Assembly: GCA_903917955.1 (NCBI GenBank)
Contig: CAIXCO010000015.1
Coordinates: 1-27,011, forward strand
Direction: 5' to 3'
DNA from: an uncultured Chlorobiaceae bacterium
GTDB lineage: Bacteria > Bacteroidota > Chlorobiia > Chlorobiales > Chlorobiaceae
Length of the DNA: 27,011 nt
Part shown: positions 7,393 through 15,228 of the stretch, piece after piece
How the letters are laid out: each line of letters starts with the position of its first letter
Position numbering within the stretch: the first letter of the stretch is position 1
Program-made: the position numbers and the translations under genes
The notes under the pieces: generated by a model
What the model was told of the DNA's origin: nothing
Seen by the model: the letters and a program-made list of their open reading frames with translations, nothing else
Databases searched by the model: none

Positions 7393-8402
7393 AAGCGTTT
7401 TGGTTTTGTTCGTTTTCTGCCCAGCAAAAGACCGACGGTTCCGGCTGCAGCAAGGACAGAAAGACTGCCAAGAATACCTGACAAACTGGTGCCGAAATTG
7501 ATAGATGATGGTGAACTTGTGTGGGATTGAGGGGCGGATTTGAAGCCGTAATCAGGGAGAAATGCGATTTTTTGTTGAAAACCTGCGAATGCCTCATGCA
7601 GAGGTTTTTTTGATGGTATGAACTCTTCTGAGCCCGATATTTTTGCTATCGACCATTCAAGTCCGTCGGGTTGCGAAGAGGTGAACCAGGAGAGTATCCC
7701 CCCAACCAGGAGTGCCAGAAGAGCAAACAGTGCAAAAGTAAAACGGCGATGAACGGCTGTTTTGGTGGGAACGAGCAGCGACGGCTCTGTTCTTACAATA
7801 AAAGTGAGCACACTCAAGGTAACCAGCCCCTCGACAATACCGATGGCAAGATGGATCGGCAGCAAGAAGAGCATAAATGTGCTGAACGGTAATTCTGTTA
7901 TACCCGAGAGTACCGTTTCCAGAACAATGGACAATGCTCCTGTCAAAATACCTGCTATGGAGGCCGTCATGCAGCCAGCAGCAAGTTTTCCAGGAGATGC
8001 AGCATCTCCTGCAAGAACTCGATAGATAAAGGGGAATGCAACAAATGCGGGAAAAAATGCAAGGTTGAAAATATTGCATCCAAGAGCCAGAAGCCCACCA
8101 TCGGCGAAAAAAAGGCATTGAATGATGAGCACCGAGGCAAGTGTTATAAATGCCCGGTATGGGCCAAGCAATACGGTCAGGAGAAGCCCTCCACCAAGGT
8201 GTCCGCTGGAACCTGTGCCCGGAATGCTGAAGTTGATCATCTGCGCGGCAAAAATAAATGCGCCAAGCACACCCATCAGCGGTGTTTTGCGGTTGTCGTT
8301 TTCTTCGGTAATTTTTTTTGCAGAATAGCCGATGAGTGCACCGCTTATAATCCAGAATGCGCCGCCGACAACCGGTGACAAGAGTGCGTCAGCCATGTGC
8401 AT
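7389..8402 (-). CDS. cbiM: ECF-type metal transporter substrate-binding protein CbiM/NikM with fused PDGLE (CbiN/NikN-like) domain
   Basis: The 337-residue protein begins MHMADALLSP. In the NikM/CbiM family, metal is bound by the N-terminal amine, His2 and a downstream histidine; here His2 and H68 (in GTGSSGHLGG) are present. This dictates the start at ATG 8402, which also has GGAG 9 nt upstream; the frame extends to 8516 but that would bury His2. About seven hydrophobic spans cover 1-240. The tail carries PDGLEW (245-250), a soluble loop and a final hydrophobic segment (about 305-328), the PDGLE domain that replaces the separate CbiN/NikN subunit. It is first in the cbiMQO operon and sits downstream of the NikR-type box at 8444-8476. 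Cobalt remains possible, but the operator argues for nickel. Confidence 0.92.
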   Translation of the reverse strand: MHMADALLSPVVGGAFWIISGALIGYSAKKITEENDNRKTPLMGVLGAFIFAAQMINFSIPGTGSSGHLGGGLLLTVLLGPYRAFITLASVLIIQCLFFADGGLLALGCNIFNLAFFPAFVAFPFIYRVLAGDAASPGKLAAGCMTASIAGILTGALSIVLETVLSGITELPFSTFMLFLLPIHLAIGIVEGLVTLSVLTFIVRTEPSLLVPTKTAVHRRFTFALFALLALLVGGILSWFTSSQPDGLEWSIAKISGSEEFIPSKKPLHEAFAGFQQKIAFLPDYGFKSAPQSHTSSPSSINFGTSLSGILGSLSVLAAAGTVGLLLGRKRTKPKRL

Positions 8403-8443
8403 ATCTGCTTTCTCCCGAAAGATTTGCCCCCGTTGTTCTCTTC

Positions 8444-8476
8444 TTCGTGTTACTAAATTAATTATTGTAACACGAA
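8444..8476. promoter_or_regulatory. Probable NikR operator overlapping the cbiMQO promoter
   Basis: A perfect inverted repeat TTCGTGTTAC (8444-8453) / GTAACACGAA (8467-8476) is separated by a 13-bp AT-only spacer. It contains GTGTTAC-N13-GTAACAC, the kind of half-site reported for NikR proteins of Geobacter-like bacteria (recalled, not searched). It lies 42 bp upstream of the cbiM start and overlaps an inferred promoter. nikR is encoded in the same window at 14749-15156. Confidence 0.75.
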
Positions 8477-8482
8477 AAGCAA
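8455..8482 (-). promoter_or_regulatory. Candidate sigma70-type promoter of cbiMQO
   Basis: On the minus strand TTGCTT (8482-8477) is followed after 16 nt by TAATTT (8460-8455). This would start transcription near 8448 and leave a leader of about 46 nt. The inverted repeat at 8444-8476 covers the spacer and the -10, so a bound NikR would block polymerase. The match to consensus is moderate. Confidence 0.45.
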
Positions 8483-8532
8483 AATCATCTTTTGGCATCG
8501 TTAGCTCTGGATCCATTTATGAACCTGCACCC

Positions 8533-8566
8533 GGGAACGCCGAGCCTCAGCTCGGCTTCTTTTTTT
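8533..8566 (+). terminator. Hairpin plus T-run, truncated copy of the 2573-2631 palindromic repeat
   Basis: The stem GCCGAG (8539-8544) / CTCGGC (8551-8556) has a 6-nt loop and is followed by a T-rich run (8557-8566), so it has intrinsic-terminator form on the + strand. No + strand gene lies upstream. It would either insulate the metal-efflux genes or act as an attenuator in their leader. Bases 8533-8556 match the left arm of the 2573 palindrome at 21 of 24 positions; the right arm is not recognisable. Confidence 0.55.
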
Positions 8567-8668
8567 CTGCCAAGGCAGCGAAAACCCCTTTTCACGGTAT
8601 TCGGGGTGAAACGGTAATTTTTGCATTGTGAATGTCTATTGTTTACCTTACCACAAAACAAAGCATTT

Positions 8669-9007
8669 ATGCACAAATACAGCGCGATACCATTTTTTTC
8701 TCGATTTGTTCTTCTGATCCTGCTGACAGCCTCGATTAATGTCGAGTTCTATGGTGTTACGCAAAACCGGGAGCCATTTTCCACTGTATCTGCAATGCAT
8801 ACCAGCAAAAAAACTGCTCATGAACACCATAAACATTCCGCAGAATGTTATACCTGTTGTAATTGCTTGTGTTCTGTACTTCTTTCAGTCCAATCGATCA
8901 AGCTTGATTATAACCCTGTAATCACCAATTTCTGCTCTTTTAAGCCCATCACCAATCTACCCGAAATAATTCTTTCCAGGTTTATTCCTCCTCGAACTTT
9001 AGCCTGA
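8669..9007 (+). CDS. Small secreted His/Cys-rich protein at head of RND metal-efflux operon (CzcI/DUF2946-like)
   Basis: The 112-residue product has a basic-hydrophobic N-terminus (MHKYSAIPFFSRFVLLILLT) typical of a signal peptide or anchor. It is followed by a metal-ligand cluster: H51, H53, H54, H56, then C60, C63, C64, C66, C68 and a later C89. It ends in RFIPPRTLA, like the proline-rich tails of small periplasmic proteins encoded ahead of czc/cus-type pumps. I infer a periplasmic metal sensor or chaperone; family membership is tentative. The frame also has a TTG at 8621, but ATG 8669 gives a proper signal peptide. No good Shine-Dalgarno is seen. The outer-membrane factor gene follows after 109 bp. 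Confidence 0.6.
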   Translation: MHKYSAIPFFSRFVLLILLTASINVEFYGVTQNREPFSTVSAMHTSKKTAHEHHKHSAECYTCCNCLCSVLLSVQSIKLDYNPVITNFCSFKPITNLPEIILSRFIPPRTLA

Positions 9008-9116
9008 CAGCGTAAGTCTGCCTGGTTACATCATAGTTTTGTTCTGTTATTCCGTTGTTTTCCACTTCGGGCTATCGGGATGTCACGATAAAAACGTCAT
9101 AAACGAGTCTATTCTT

Positions 9117-10415
9117 ATGGGGAAAAATATATGTGCACAGGGAGTGTTACTTCTTGTGGCGGGATTGGTGTGTATGTTATGGTCGGTTCCGGTATGGGCT
9201 GCAGAGCCTGCACTCACACTATCCGGGCTGATTGAGTATTCGCTCCAACATAATGGTGACCTCCGGTCATTTCGTGAAGAGAAAGGAATCTTTGATGCTG
9301 GCAAGGTCAAAGCGGGGCTTTTACCAAATCCTGCGCTTGAATTTGAAGCCGGTACGGGCGCTTTGACCGGGAGCAGTGCCGAAAGCACGCTCTCGGTCGG
9401 GATTTCACAGGAATTATTACTGGCAGGCAAACGGAGTAAGCGACTGGCCGTTGCCGAACGTGAACTGGATATGTACAGATACAAGCTTGCGGAGAGAGAG
9501 CGGCTGGTTTGTGAAGAGGTTTCAACACTCTTCTATGATGTCATGCTTGCTGAACAACGACTTGCTTTGGCCGACCGATCCATCGCGCTTAACCGGGATC
9601 TTCTGGAAGTATCAAAAGCACGTTTGGCGGCAGGCGATATTCCAGAACTGGAGATGAATCTGGTCAAAGTTGAACTGGCACGGAGTGAAGCATCGATAAT
9701 TGATGTCGCAACAACGCTCAATCAGAGTCAGCAGAAGCTGGCGACAAGTACAGGCCTTCCGGTTGGGGAGCTAAACGCAATATCAGGAACATTTTATTCC
9801 GCAACACCGCGCTCAAAAGCACTGGCAGACCTTAAACAACTGGCACTGGCACAGCGTCCGGACATAAAGGTACTTGAGGCTGAAAGAGGAAGAGGTCAAG
9901 CAGCTCTCCGCCTTGCCCGGGCCGAGAGTGTTCCCAACCTCACCGTAGGCCTGGCCCTCTGGCGCGACACGAGATCAATGAACATCAGCGGTCTGGAAGG
10001 CACCGATAAAACATATACCATCGGTATGAAGCTCTCCATGCCCATTCCTGTTTTTGATCACAATCAGGCCGGTATTCAGGAAGCTCAAGCCCGGCAGAGC
10101 AGCGCAGAAAGCCGGTTGTTAACTGCAATCAGAAATGCTGAACGTGAAGTTGAAACGGCTTACGCCAGTTCCCTGAGCAGTGAGAAAATTCTTTCACTGT
10201 ACAAGAGGGACATTATTCCCCAGCTCAAGGAAAACCTCAGCTTGACCGAGGAAGCCTGGCGTCTTGGTGAAGTAGGCATACTGGCAGTAATTCAGGAACA
10301 AAAAAAATTCTTCGAGGTCAGTGAAAATTATCTGATGGCGCTCTATAACTATCAGATCGCTCTTGTAAAACTTGATTCAGCAGTGGCAACAGAATTAAAT
10401 GGAGAGAAACAGTGA
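9117..10415 (+). CDS. Outer-membrane factor of RND heavy-metal efflux, CzcC/CusC (TolC superfamily)
   Basis: At 432 residues this is a TolC-like channel forming the outer-membrane part of the tripartite pump. A signal peptide (hydrophobic LLLVAGLVCML, cleavage near VWA-AEP, about residue 28) precedes two repeated OEP halves: LIEYSLQHNGDL near 37-48, PNPALEFEAG near 67-76, and PIPVFDHNQAG in the second half. The ATG at 9117 is chosen because it opens directly into the signal peptide; the frame extends upstream to 9039 without similarity. The 3' end overlaps the adaptor start by 4 bp (GTGA), so the genes form one coupled operon. Confidence 0.9.
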   Translation: MGKNICAQGVLLLVAGLVCMLWSVPVWAAEPALTLSGLIEYSLQHNGDLRSFREEKGIFDAGKVKAGLLPNPALEFEAGTGALTGSSAESTLSVGISQELLLAGKRSKRLAVAERELDMYRYKLAERERLVCEEVSTLFYDVMLAEQRLALADRSIALNRDLLEVSKARLAAGDIPELEMNLVKVELARSEASIIDVATTLNQSQQKLATSTGLPVGELNAISGTFYSATPRSKALADLKQLALAQRPDIKVLEAERGRGQAALRLARAESVPNLTVGLALWRDTRSMNISGLEGTDKTYTIGMKLSMPIPVFDHNQAGIQEAQARQSSAESRLLTAIRNAEREVETAYASSLSSEKILSLYKRDIIPQLKENLSLTEEAWRLGEVGILAVIQEQKKFFEVSENYLMALYNYQIALVKLDSAVATELNGEKQ

Positions 10416-11593
10416 AAAAGAGCCGGATTATCATTGGCGTTATTCTGGCCATAATCATGGGCGGAGTCTATCTCTATCAACCTGTGAGCCTGAAAACTGG
10501 AGGGTCTGAGAAGAGAGAAAAGAAGATAGAGCAGAGTGATGGCATCAAAATGAACGCCCGGTTACAGAACGAAAACGGAGTTCTTGTTACGGTTGCCAAA
10601 AGGCAAAGTTTCACTGAAGTTATCACGGCAACTGGCAAAGTGGAAGCCAATGCCGATCGGATTGCCCACGTATCTCCGCGCATCTCCGGCCAGATTTTTT
10701 CTGTTCCAGCCTCTCTGGGTGACAGGGTAACTGCCGGTCAGACTCTCGTAATCCTGAAAAGTCTTGAAATGGCTGAAGCCACCAACCGCTACCGCCTCTC
10801 ACAAACAAAACTGGCTCTTGCGGTTGCAAATATGACGCGAATCAGGACTCTGGTAGAAAAGAAGATTGTTGCCCGAAAAGAGCTTCTTCAAGCTGAAACC
10901 GACTATAAAATCGCTCAAACAGAGCTGCAGAATGATAAAGAGAGGCTCTCTCTGTACGGAGCCGGAAGCTCAAATGTGCATGGCAGCAGCAACAACAATA
11001 CCACGTTGATGGTCCCTGCTCCAATCAGCGGCACCATAACCGAAAAGCACGCCATTGTCGGTGAACTTTCCGACCCGTCCAAAAGCCTCTTCACCGTGGT
11101 TGATCTCTCCTCAATCTGGGTCGTGGTCGACATCTACGAAAAAGATCTGGCAAAAGTGAGCACGGGGCAGAGAGCAACGGTCACGGTAGATGCCTGGCCT
11201 GAATTAAAACTTACAGGGCGGGTTGCCTACCTTGCCGATATGCTTGACGCGACCACCCGCACCCTCAAGGTTCGTGTAGAAGTTGCCAACCCCGAGCGAA
11301 AGCTCAAGCCAGAGATGTTTGCCCGAGTTGAACTGACACCTCCAGCCAGTGCCGCAATGAGCTTGGCGGTACCTGAAGATGCCCTCCAGGAAATAGATGG
11401 CAAAAAAGTACTCTTTGTTACCGATAAGAGCCAGGAAGAGTTCCGACCGCAAACAGTAGAAGCGGGACGTTCTTCCGGTGGTATGGTTGAGATTGTTTCC
11501 GGCCTGAAAGAAGGCGAACGGTATGCTGTTAAAGGTTCATTTATCCTGAAGTCCGAACTTAAAAAGAGTGAACTTGAGGGAGGAGCGGAATAA
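10412..11593 (+). CDS. Periplasmic adaptor of RND heavy-metal efflux, CzcB type
   Basis: The 393-residue adaptor has an N-terminal membrane anchor (5-22), a beta-barrel/lipoyl half (GKVEANADRIAHVSPRISGQ region), a coiled-coil hairpin (about 120-185), the second lipoyl half (APISGTITEKHAIVGE) and the C-terminal beta domains. It links the CzcA-like pump to the CzcC-like channel and may pass metal to the pump. The start is GTG at 10412, with GGAGAG at 10401-10406 and a 4-bp overlap with the previous gene. A Ser/Asn-rich insert (GSSNVHGSSNNNTT) lies before the second lipoyl half. I see no methionine cluster like that used by CusB for copper, which favours a divalent metal. Confidence 0.9.
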   Translation: MKKSRIIIGVILAIIMGGVYLYQPVSLKTGGSEKREKKIEQSDGIKMNARLQNENGVLVTVAKRQSFTEVITATGKVEANADRIAHVSPRISGQIFSVPASLGDRVTAGQTLVILKSLEMAEATNRYRLSQTKLALAVANMTRIRTLVEKKIVARKELLQAETDYKIAQTELQNDKERLSLYGAGSSNVHGSSNNNTTLMVPAPISGTITEKHAIVGELSDPSKSLFTVVDLSSIWVVVDIYEKDLAKVSTGQRATVTVDAWPELKLTGRVAYLADMLDATTRTLKVRVEVANPERKLKPEMFARVELTPPASAAMSLAVPEDALQEIDGKKVLFVTDKSQEEFRPQTVEAGRSSGGMVEIVSGLKEGERYAVKGSFILKSELKKSELEGGAE

Positions 11594-14500
11594 TGCTTCA
11601 AAAAATCATAGCCTGTACATTAAAGAAAAAAGGTGCGGTTATCATCCTTTCGCTGTTGATTACCGTGTTTGGTGTTTACTCCTATCTGAAACTGCCTCTT
11701 GATGCTTTTCCTGATGTCACCAACGTGCAGGTTGAGGTGGTCAGCCATGCGGAAGGACTTTCGGCACTGGAAATAGAGCGAAATGTAACCTATCCGATAG
11801 AGATGGCTATGCGAGGCCTGCCTGATATTGAACAGATGCGTTCAGTCACCAAGTTTGGCCTCTCGATTGTCACCATTGTTTTCAGGGATAATGTTGACAT
11901 CTACTTTGCCCGGCAACTGGTCTTCGAAAGGCTGGCGGAGGCTCGAGAGAAGGTTCCAAAGGGCGTTGCGGTAGCTATGGGGCCGATTGGCACCGCCATG
12001 GGAGAGATTTACCAGTACACGCTTGAAGGAAAGATGCCGGGAGAGCCGCAGCAGAAGATTGCCTGGCTGACTAAACTTCGAACCATTCAGGAGTGGATTG
12101 TTGCACCTCAGTTGAAAAGTGTTGCCGGAGTAAACGAAATCAACTCCTTCGGCGGCTATTTCAAGCAGTATCAGGTGATCGTGTCGCCGGAACAACTGGT
12201 GAAGTTTGGCATAACGGTTGCAGATGTCTATGCCGCCATCGGCAGCAACAATGAAAACGTCGGTGGCAACATCCTCGAACGGGGCACTGATCAATATATT
12301 ATCCGCGGTGTCGGGTTGATAAAAAACATCAGTGATATCAAAAACATTGTCCTGAAATCCGAGGGTGGAACACCGACCTGTGTCAAGGATGTCGCACAGG
12401 TCAAGGTCGGTGAGGCTGTCCGTATGGGTGCCGCCATGAAAAACGGTCAGGATGAGTGTGTTGGCGGTATCATCATGATGCTGCGTGGTGAAAATAGCCG
12501 GGACGTTGTTCGTCGGGTTGAGGAAAAAGTCAAAGAACTGAATGAAAACAATGTGCTGCCCGAAGGCGTCCGGCTTGTGCCCTATTATGACAGAAGTGAC
12601 CTGGTCAATGCCAGTGTCGGTACTGTAACCAAAGCGCTGATCGAGGGTTCCATACTGGTTCTTATCGTGCTCTACCTGATGCTGAACAGTGTCCGGGGCA
12701 GTATTGTGGTGCTTCTTGCCTTGCCGCTCTCACTCCTTGCGACCTTCATCATCATGAAAATCACAGGCATCAGCGCAAACCTGATGTCTCTCGGTGGTCT
12801 GGCCATTTCCATCGGCATGATTATTGACACGACCATTATTCAGGTAGAAAACGTCCAGCGTCACCTGAGTGAAAAAGGGGGAGAGCATCCCGATCTGCAA
12901 ACCGTCCTGAAAGCCGTCATGGAGGTAAGAAAGCCGAGTATTTTTGGCGAGCTGATTATCGCACTCACCTTTATCCCGATTCTCTCCCTTGAAGGGATTG
13001 AAGGAAAAATGTTTGCTCCTTTGGCTATCACTGTCATCATTGCACTGTTATCCTCACTCTTTCTCTCCATCTTTGTCATTCCGGTACTCTGTATTCTTTT
13101 TCTCAAACCGCAGCAGGAAAAAGAGAGCTTTATCATGAAGCATGCAAACAGGCTCTATCTGCCGTTGCTCGACTATGCTATGAAGATGAAGCAGGTGGTG
13201 CTGGGTATTGCTGGTGTATTACTGCTTGTTTCGCTTTTTTTTGCCACCCGTCTGGGAACTGAATTTATGCCGAACATGGATGAAGGCTCCTTTGATATGG
13301 ACGTCTCTATGCTTCCCGGAATTTCACTCTCAAAAGCGATGGAGGTGAATCAGCGGGTCGCGATGAAGCTGAAAGAATTTGACGAACTTGAGACCGTAGT
13401 ATCACGAACCGGACAGACTGGCGTTGCCCTCGATACCAGAGGGTCAGACAAGACCGGTTATGTCGGTATATTCAAACCGAAAAGCGATTGGAAGCGTGAT
13501 ATTTCCAAAGATGAGTTGACCAACAAAATGCGCCACTCCCTTGAATCGGTTGCCGGGATTACCTTTGGATTCAGCCAGCCGATTCAGTGCCGAATTGACG
13601 AGCTTGTCGCAGGAACCCGAGCACAACTGATTGTAAAGTTGTTTGGCGACGACATCAATCTTCTTAGTGAAAAATCAGCTCAAATTGCGAGAGTTCTCTC
13701 ATCCGTACGAGGGGGAACCGATCTGAGCGTTGAAAAAGTTTCCGGTCAACCCTATCTGACCGTGAACATCGACCGCTCAAAAATTGCCCGCTATGGGCTG
13801 AATATCAGTGATGTACAGAAGGTTATCGAAATCGGTGTTGCCGGTAAGGCTGCATCGCAGTTGTACGAAGAGAACCGCAGCTTCGATATAACGGTTCGTC
13901 TGCCTGAAGAAAAAAGAAACTCTCTGGAAGCGCTCAAAACGCTGATGATAACCACAAAAACAGGAGTAAATATTCCTCTTGAACAGCTTGCAGAGGTCAA
14001 CATGATCGAAGGACCTGTTCAAATAAGCCGTCAGGACGGGGTAAGAAGAATCGGTATTGAGATGAATATTACCGGAAGAGACATCGGCAGTTTTGTTGCC
14101 GAGGCCCGTCAAAAGATCAAAGAGCGCGTAAAATTGCCTGCCGGATATTACGTCACCTGGGGAGGCCAGTTTGAAAATCAGCAGCGAGCGATGAACAAGT
14201 TGATGATCATCGGGCCTGTTGCCATCGGCCTTATACTGCTGCTGCTCTTCATCACGTTCCGCTCTATCCGACTGGCGCTGCTGGTCATATCCAACTTGCC
14301 GTTTGCACTGATCGGCGGGGTATTGGCGCTCTACATTTCCGGACAGTACCTCTCCGTTCCGGCATCGGTCGGCTTTGTTGTCCTGTTTGGTGTAGCCGTG
14401 CTGAACGGGCTTGTGCTGGTATCACGTATCTCCCAACTGCGTGAAGAAGGGCTTGAACTTCAGGAGGCAATCAGAAAAGGCTCCCTTGATCGCCTGCGCC

Positions 14501-14688
14501 CGGTACTCATGACCGCATCTATTGCGATTTTCAGCTTGCTGCCAATGTTGCTCTCCAGCGAGACCGGTTCCGAAATACAGAAACCGCTTGCTACCGTTGT
14601 TGTTGGAGGTTTGATCACCTCGACGCTCCTGACGCTGCTGATCATTCCATCAGTGTACAACTGGTTTGAAAAGAAAACTGCGGTGTAA
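11593..14688 (+). CDS. RND heavy-metal efflux pump, CzcA type (HME-RND)
   Basis: The 1031-residue inner-membrane proton antiporter exports metal through the tripartite complex. The N-terminus (LKLPLDAFPDVTNVQVEV) is diagnostic of the HME subfamily. Transmembrane helix 4 reads AISIGMIIDTTIIQVENV, giving D412 and E419 for proton relay. The extra Asp of the Zn/Co-type DFG motif is Ser406 here. The porter region has SQPIQCRIDELVAGTR and LFGDD, closer to CzcA than to CusA, and the CusA copper methionines seem absent. Start ATG 11593 overlaps the preceding stop (TAATG) with GGGAGGAG just upstream. Substrate is inferred to be a divalent cation, plausibly nickel given nikR and cbiMQO around it; the exact metal cannot be read from sequence. 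Confidence 0.93.
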   Translation: MLQKIIACTLKKKGAVIILSLLITVFGVYSYLKLPLDAFPDVTNVQVEVVSHAEGLSALEIERNVTYPIEMAMRGLPDIEQMRSVTKFGLSIVTIVFRDNVDIYFARQLVFERLAEAREKVPKGVAVAMGPIGTAMGEIYQYTLEGKMPGEPQQKIAWLTKLRTIQEWIVAPQLKSVAGVNEINSFGGYFKQYQVIVSPEQLVKFGITVADVYAAIGSNNENVGGNILERGTDQYIIRGVGLIKNISDIKNIVLKSEGGTPTCVKDVAQVKVGEAVRMGAAMKNGQDECVGGIIMMLRGENSRDVVRRVEEKVKELNENNVLPEGVRLVPYYDRSDLVNASVGTVTKALIEGSILVLIVLYLMLNSVRGSIVVLLALPLSLLATFIIMKITGISANLMSLGGLAISIGMIIDTTIIQVENVQRHLSEKGGEHPDLQTVLKAVMEVRKPSIFGELIIALTFIPILSLEGIEGKMFAPLAITVIIALLSSLFLSIFVIPVLCILFLKPQQEKESFIMKHANRLYLPLLDYAMKMKQVVLGIAGVLLLVSLFFATRLGTEFMPNMDEGSFDMDVSMLPGISLSKAMEVNQRVAMKLKEFDELETVVSRTGQTGVALDTRGSDKTGYVGIFKPKSDWKRDISKDELTNKMRHSLESVAGITFGFSQPIQCRIDELVAGTRAQLIVKLFGDDINLLSEKSAQIARVLSSVRGGTDLSVEKVSGQPYLTVNIDRSKIARYGLNISDVQKVIEIGVAGKAASQLYEENRSFDITVRLPEEKRNSLEALKTLMITTKTGVNIPLEQLAEVNMIEGPVQISRQDGVRRIGIEMNITGRDIGSFVAEARQKIKERVKLPAGYYVTWGGQFENQQRAMNKLMIIGPVAIGLILLLLFITFRSIRLALLVISNLPFALIGGVLALYISGQYLSVPASVGFVVLFGVAVLNGLVLVSRISQLREEGLELQEAIRKGSLDRLRPVLMTASIAIFSLLPMLLSSETGSEIQKPLATVVVGGLITSTLLTLLIIPSVYNWFEKKTAV

Positions 14689-14748
14689 GAGAGAGATAAC
14701 GGTAAAAAATTGTTTTGGGTAGAGTGTGGCGAAGCGGGATTCTGTAAG

Positions 14749-15156
14749 TCAGTCAGCAGAGGAAGAGATGCTCAGGCTCAGATGCTTGACTCCGACCTGT
14801 ACCTTGAGGGTTGTGGCCAGTTTTTCAACATCGGAGGCGCGGCCTTTTACCGCAATGATTTCAAGACAGTGGTGATGATCAAGGTGGACATGCTGAGTTG
14901 AAATGATGGTCTCCTGAAAGTCATGCTGGATATCAAGCAGTACACCGACAAGTTCGCGCTTATGATGGTCATAGGTCATGACAATGGCGCCTGCAACGGT
15001 ACCGCCCTCTTTCCATTGTTTTCTTGTCAGCTCTTCACGGATAAGGTCCCGTATCGCTTCAGAACGGCTTTTGTACTGTTGCGCTTTAATATGACGGTCA
15101 AATGCTTCGATCAGAGTTGTGTCAAGGGAGATGCCGAATCGGTACAGATCACTCAT
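14749..15156 (-). CDS. nikR: Nickel-responsive transcriptional regulator NikR
   Basis: The 135-residue protein has an N-terminal ribbon-helix-helix DNA-binding domain (LYRFGISLDTTLIEAFDRHI, 4-23; SRSEAIRDLIREEL, 30-43) and a C-terminal ACT-like nickel domain. The four high-affinity nickel ligands of E. coli NikR have counterparts: H78, H89, H91 and C97 in STQHVHLDHHHCLEI. It represses nickel import when nickel is replete. The beta-strand RFGISLD differs from the E. coli form, consistent with a different half-site, such as the GTGTTAC repeat at 8444-8476. The ribosome-binding site is AGGGAA 9 nt before ATG 15156. It is convergent with the CzcA-like pump gene, 60 bp apart, and lies downstream of the nfnB terminator. 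Confidence 0.95.
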   Translation of the reverse strand: MSDLYRFGISLDTTLIEAFDRHIKAQQYKSRSEAIRDLIREELTRKQWKEGGTVAGAIVMTYDHHKRELVGVLLDIQHDFQETIISTQHVHLDHHHCLEIIAVKGRASDVEKLATTLKVQVGVKHLSLSISSSAD

Positions 15157-15177
15157 GCGCTTGTTTCCCTGTTTTTC

Positions 15178-15207
15178 AAAAAATCGGGCTGGCAGTGCAG
15201 CCAGCCC
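15178..15207 (-). terminator. Rho-independent terminator after nfnB
   Basis: On the minus strand GGGCTGGC / GCCAGCCC (15207-15200 and 15193-15186) form a perfect 8-bp GC-rich stem with a 6-nt loop, followed by GA and a run of six T. It lies 22 bp past the nfnB stop and 22-51 bp before the nikR start, so it separates the two transcripts. Confidence 0.85.
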
Positions 15208-15228
15208 TTTGACTCTGGTGTTTCCAGC

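Noticed and set aside
8403..8668. Possible cobalamin riboswitch ahead of cbiM
   Set aside because: The inferred cbiM leader is only about 46 nt, far too short for a B12 riboswitch, and no B12-box-like motif was recognised.
8754..8760. A second GTGTTAC near the efflux operon
   Set aside because: No GTAACAC partner lies 13-14 bp away and it is inside a coding frame; a single half-site is expected by chance.
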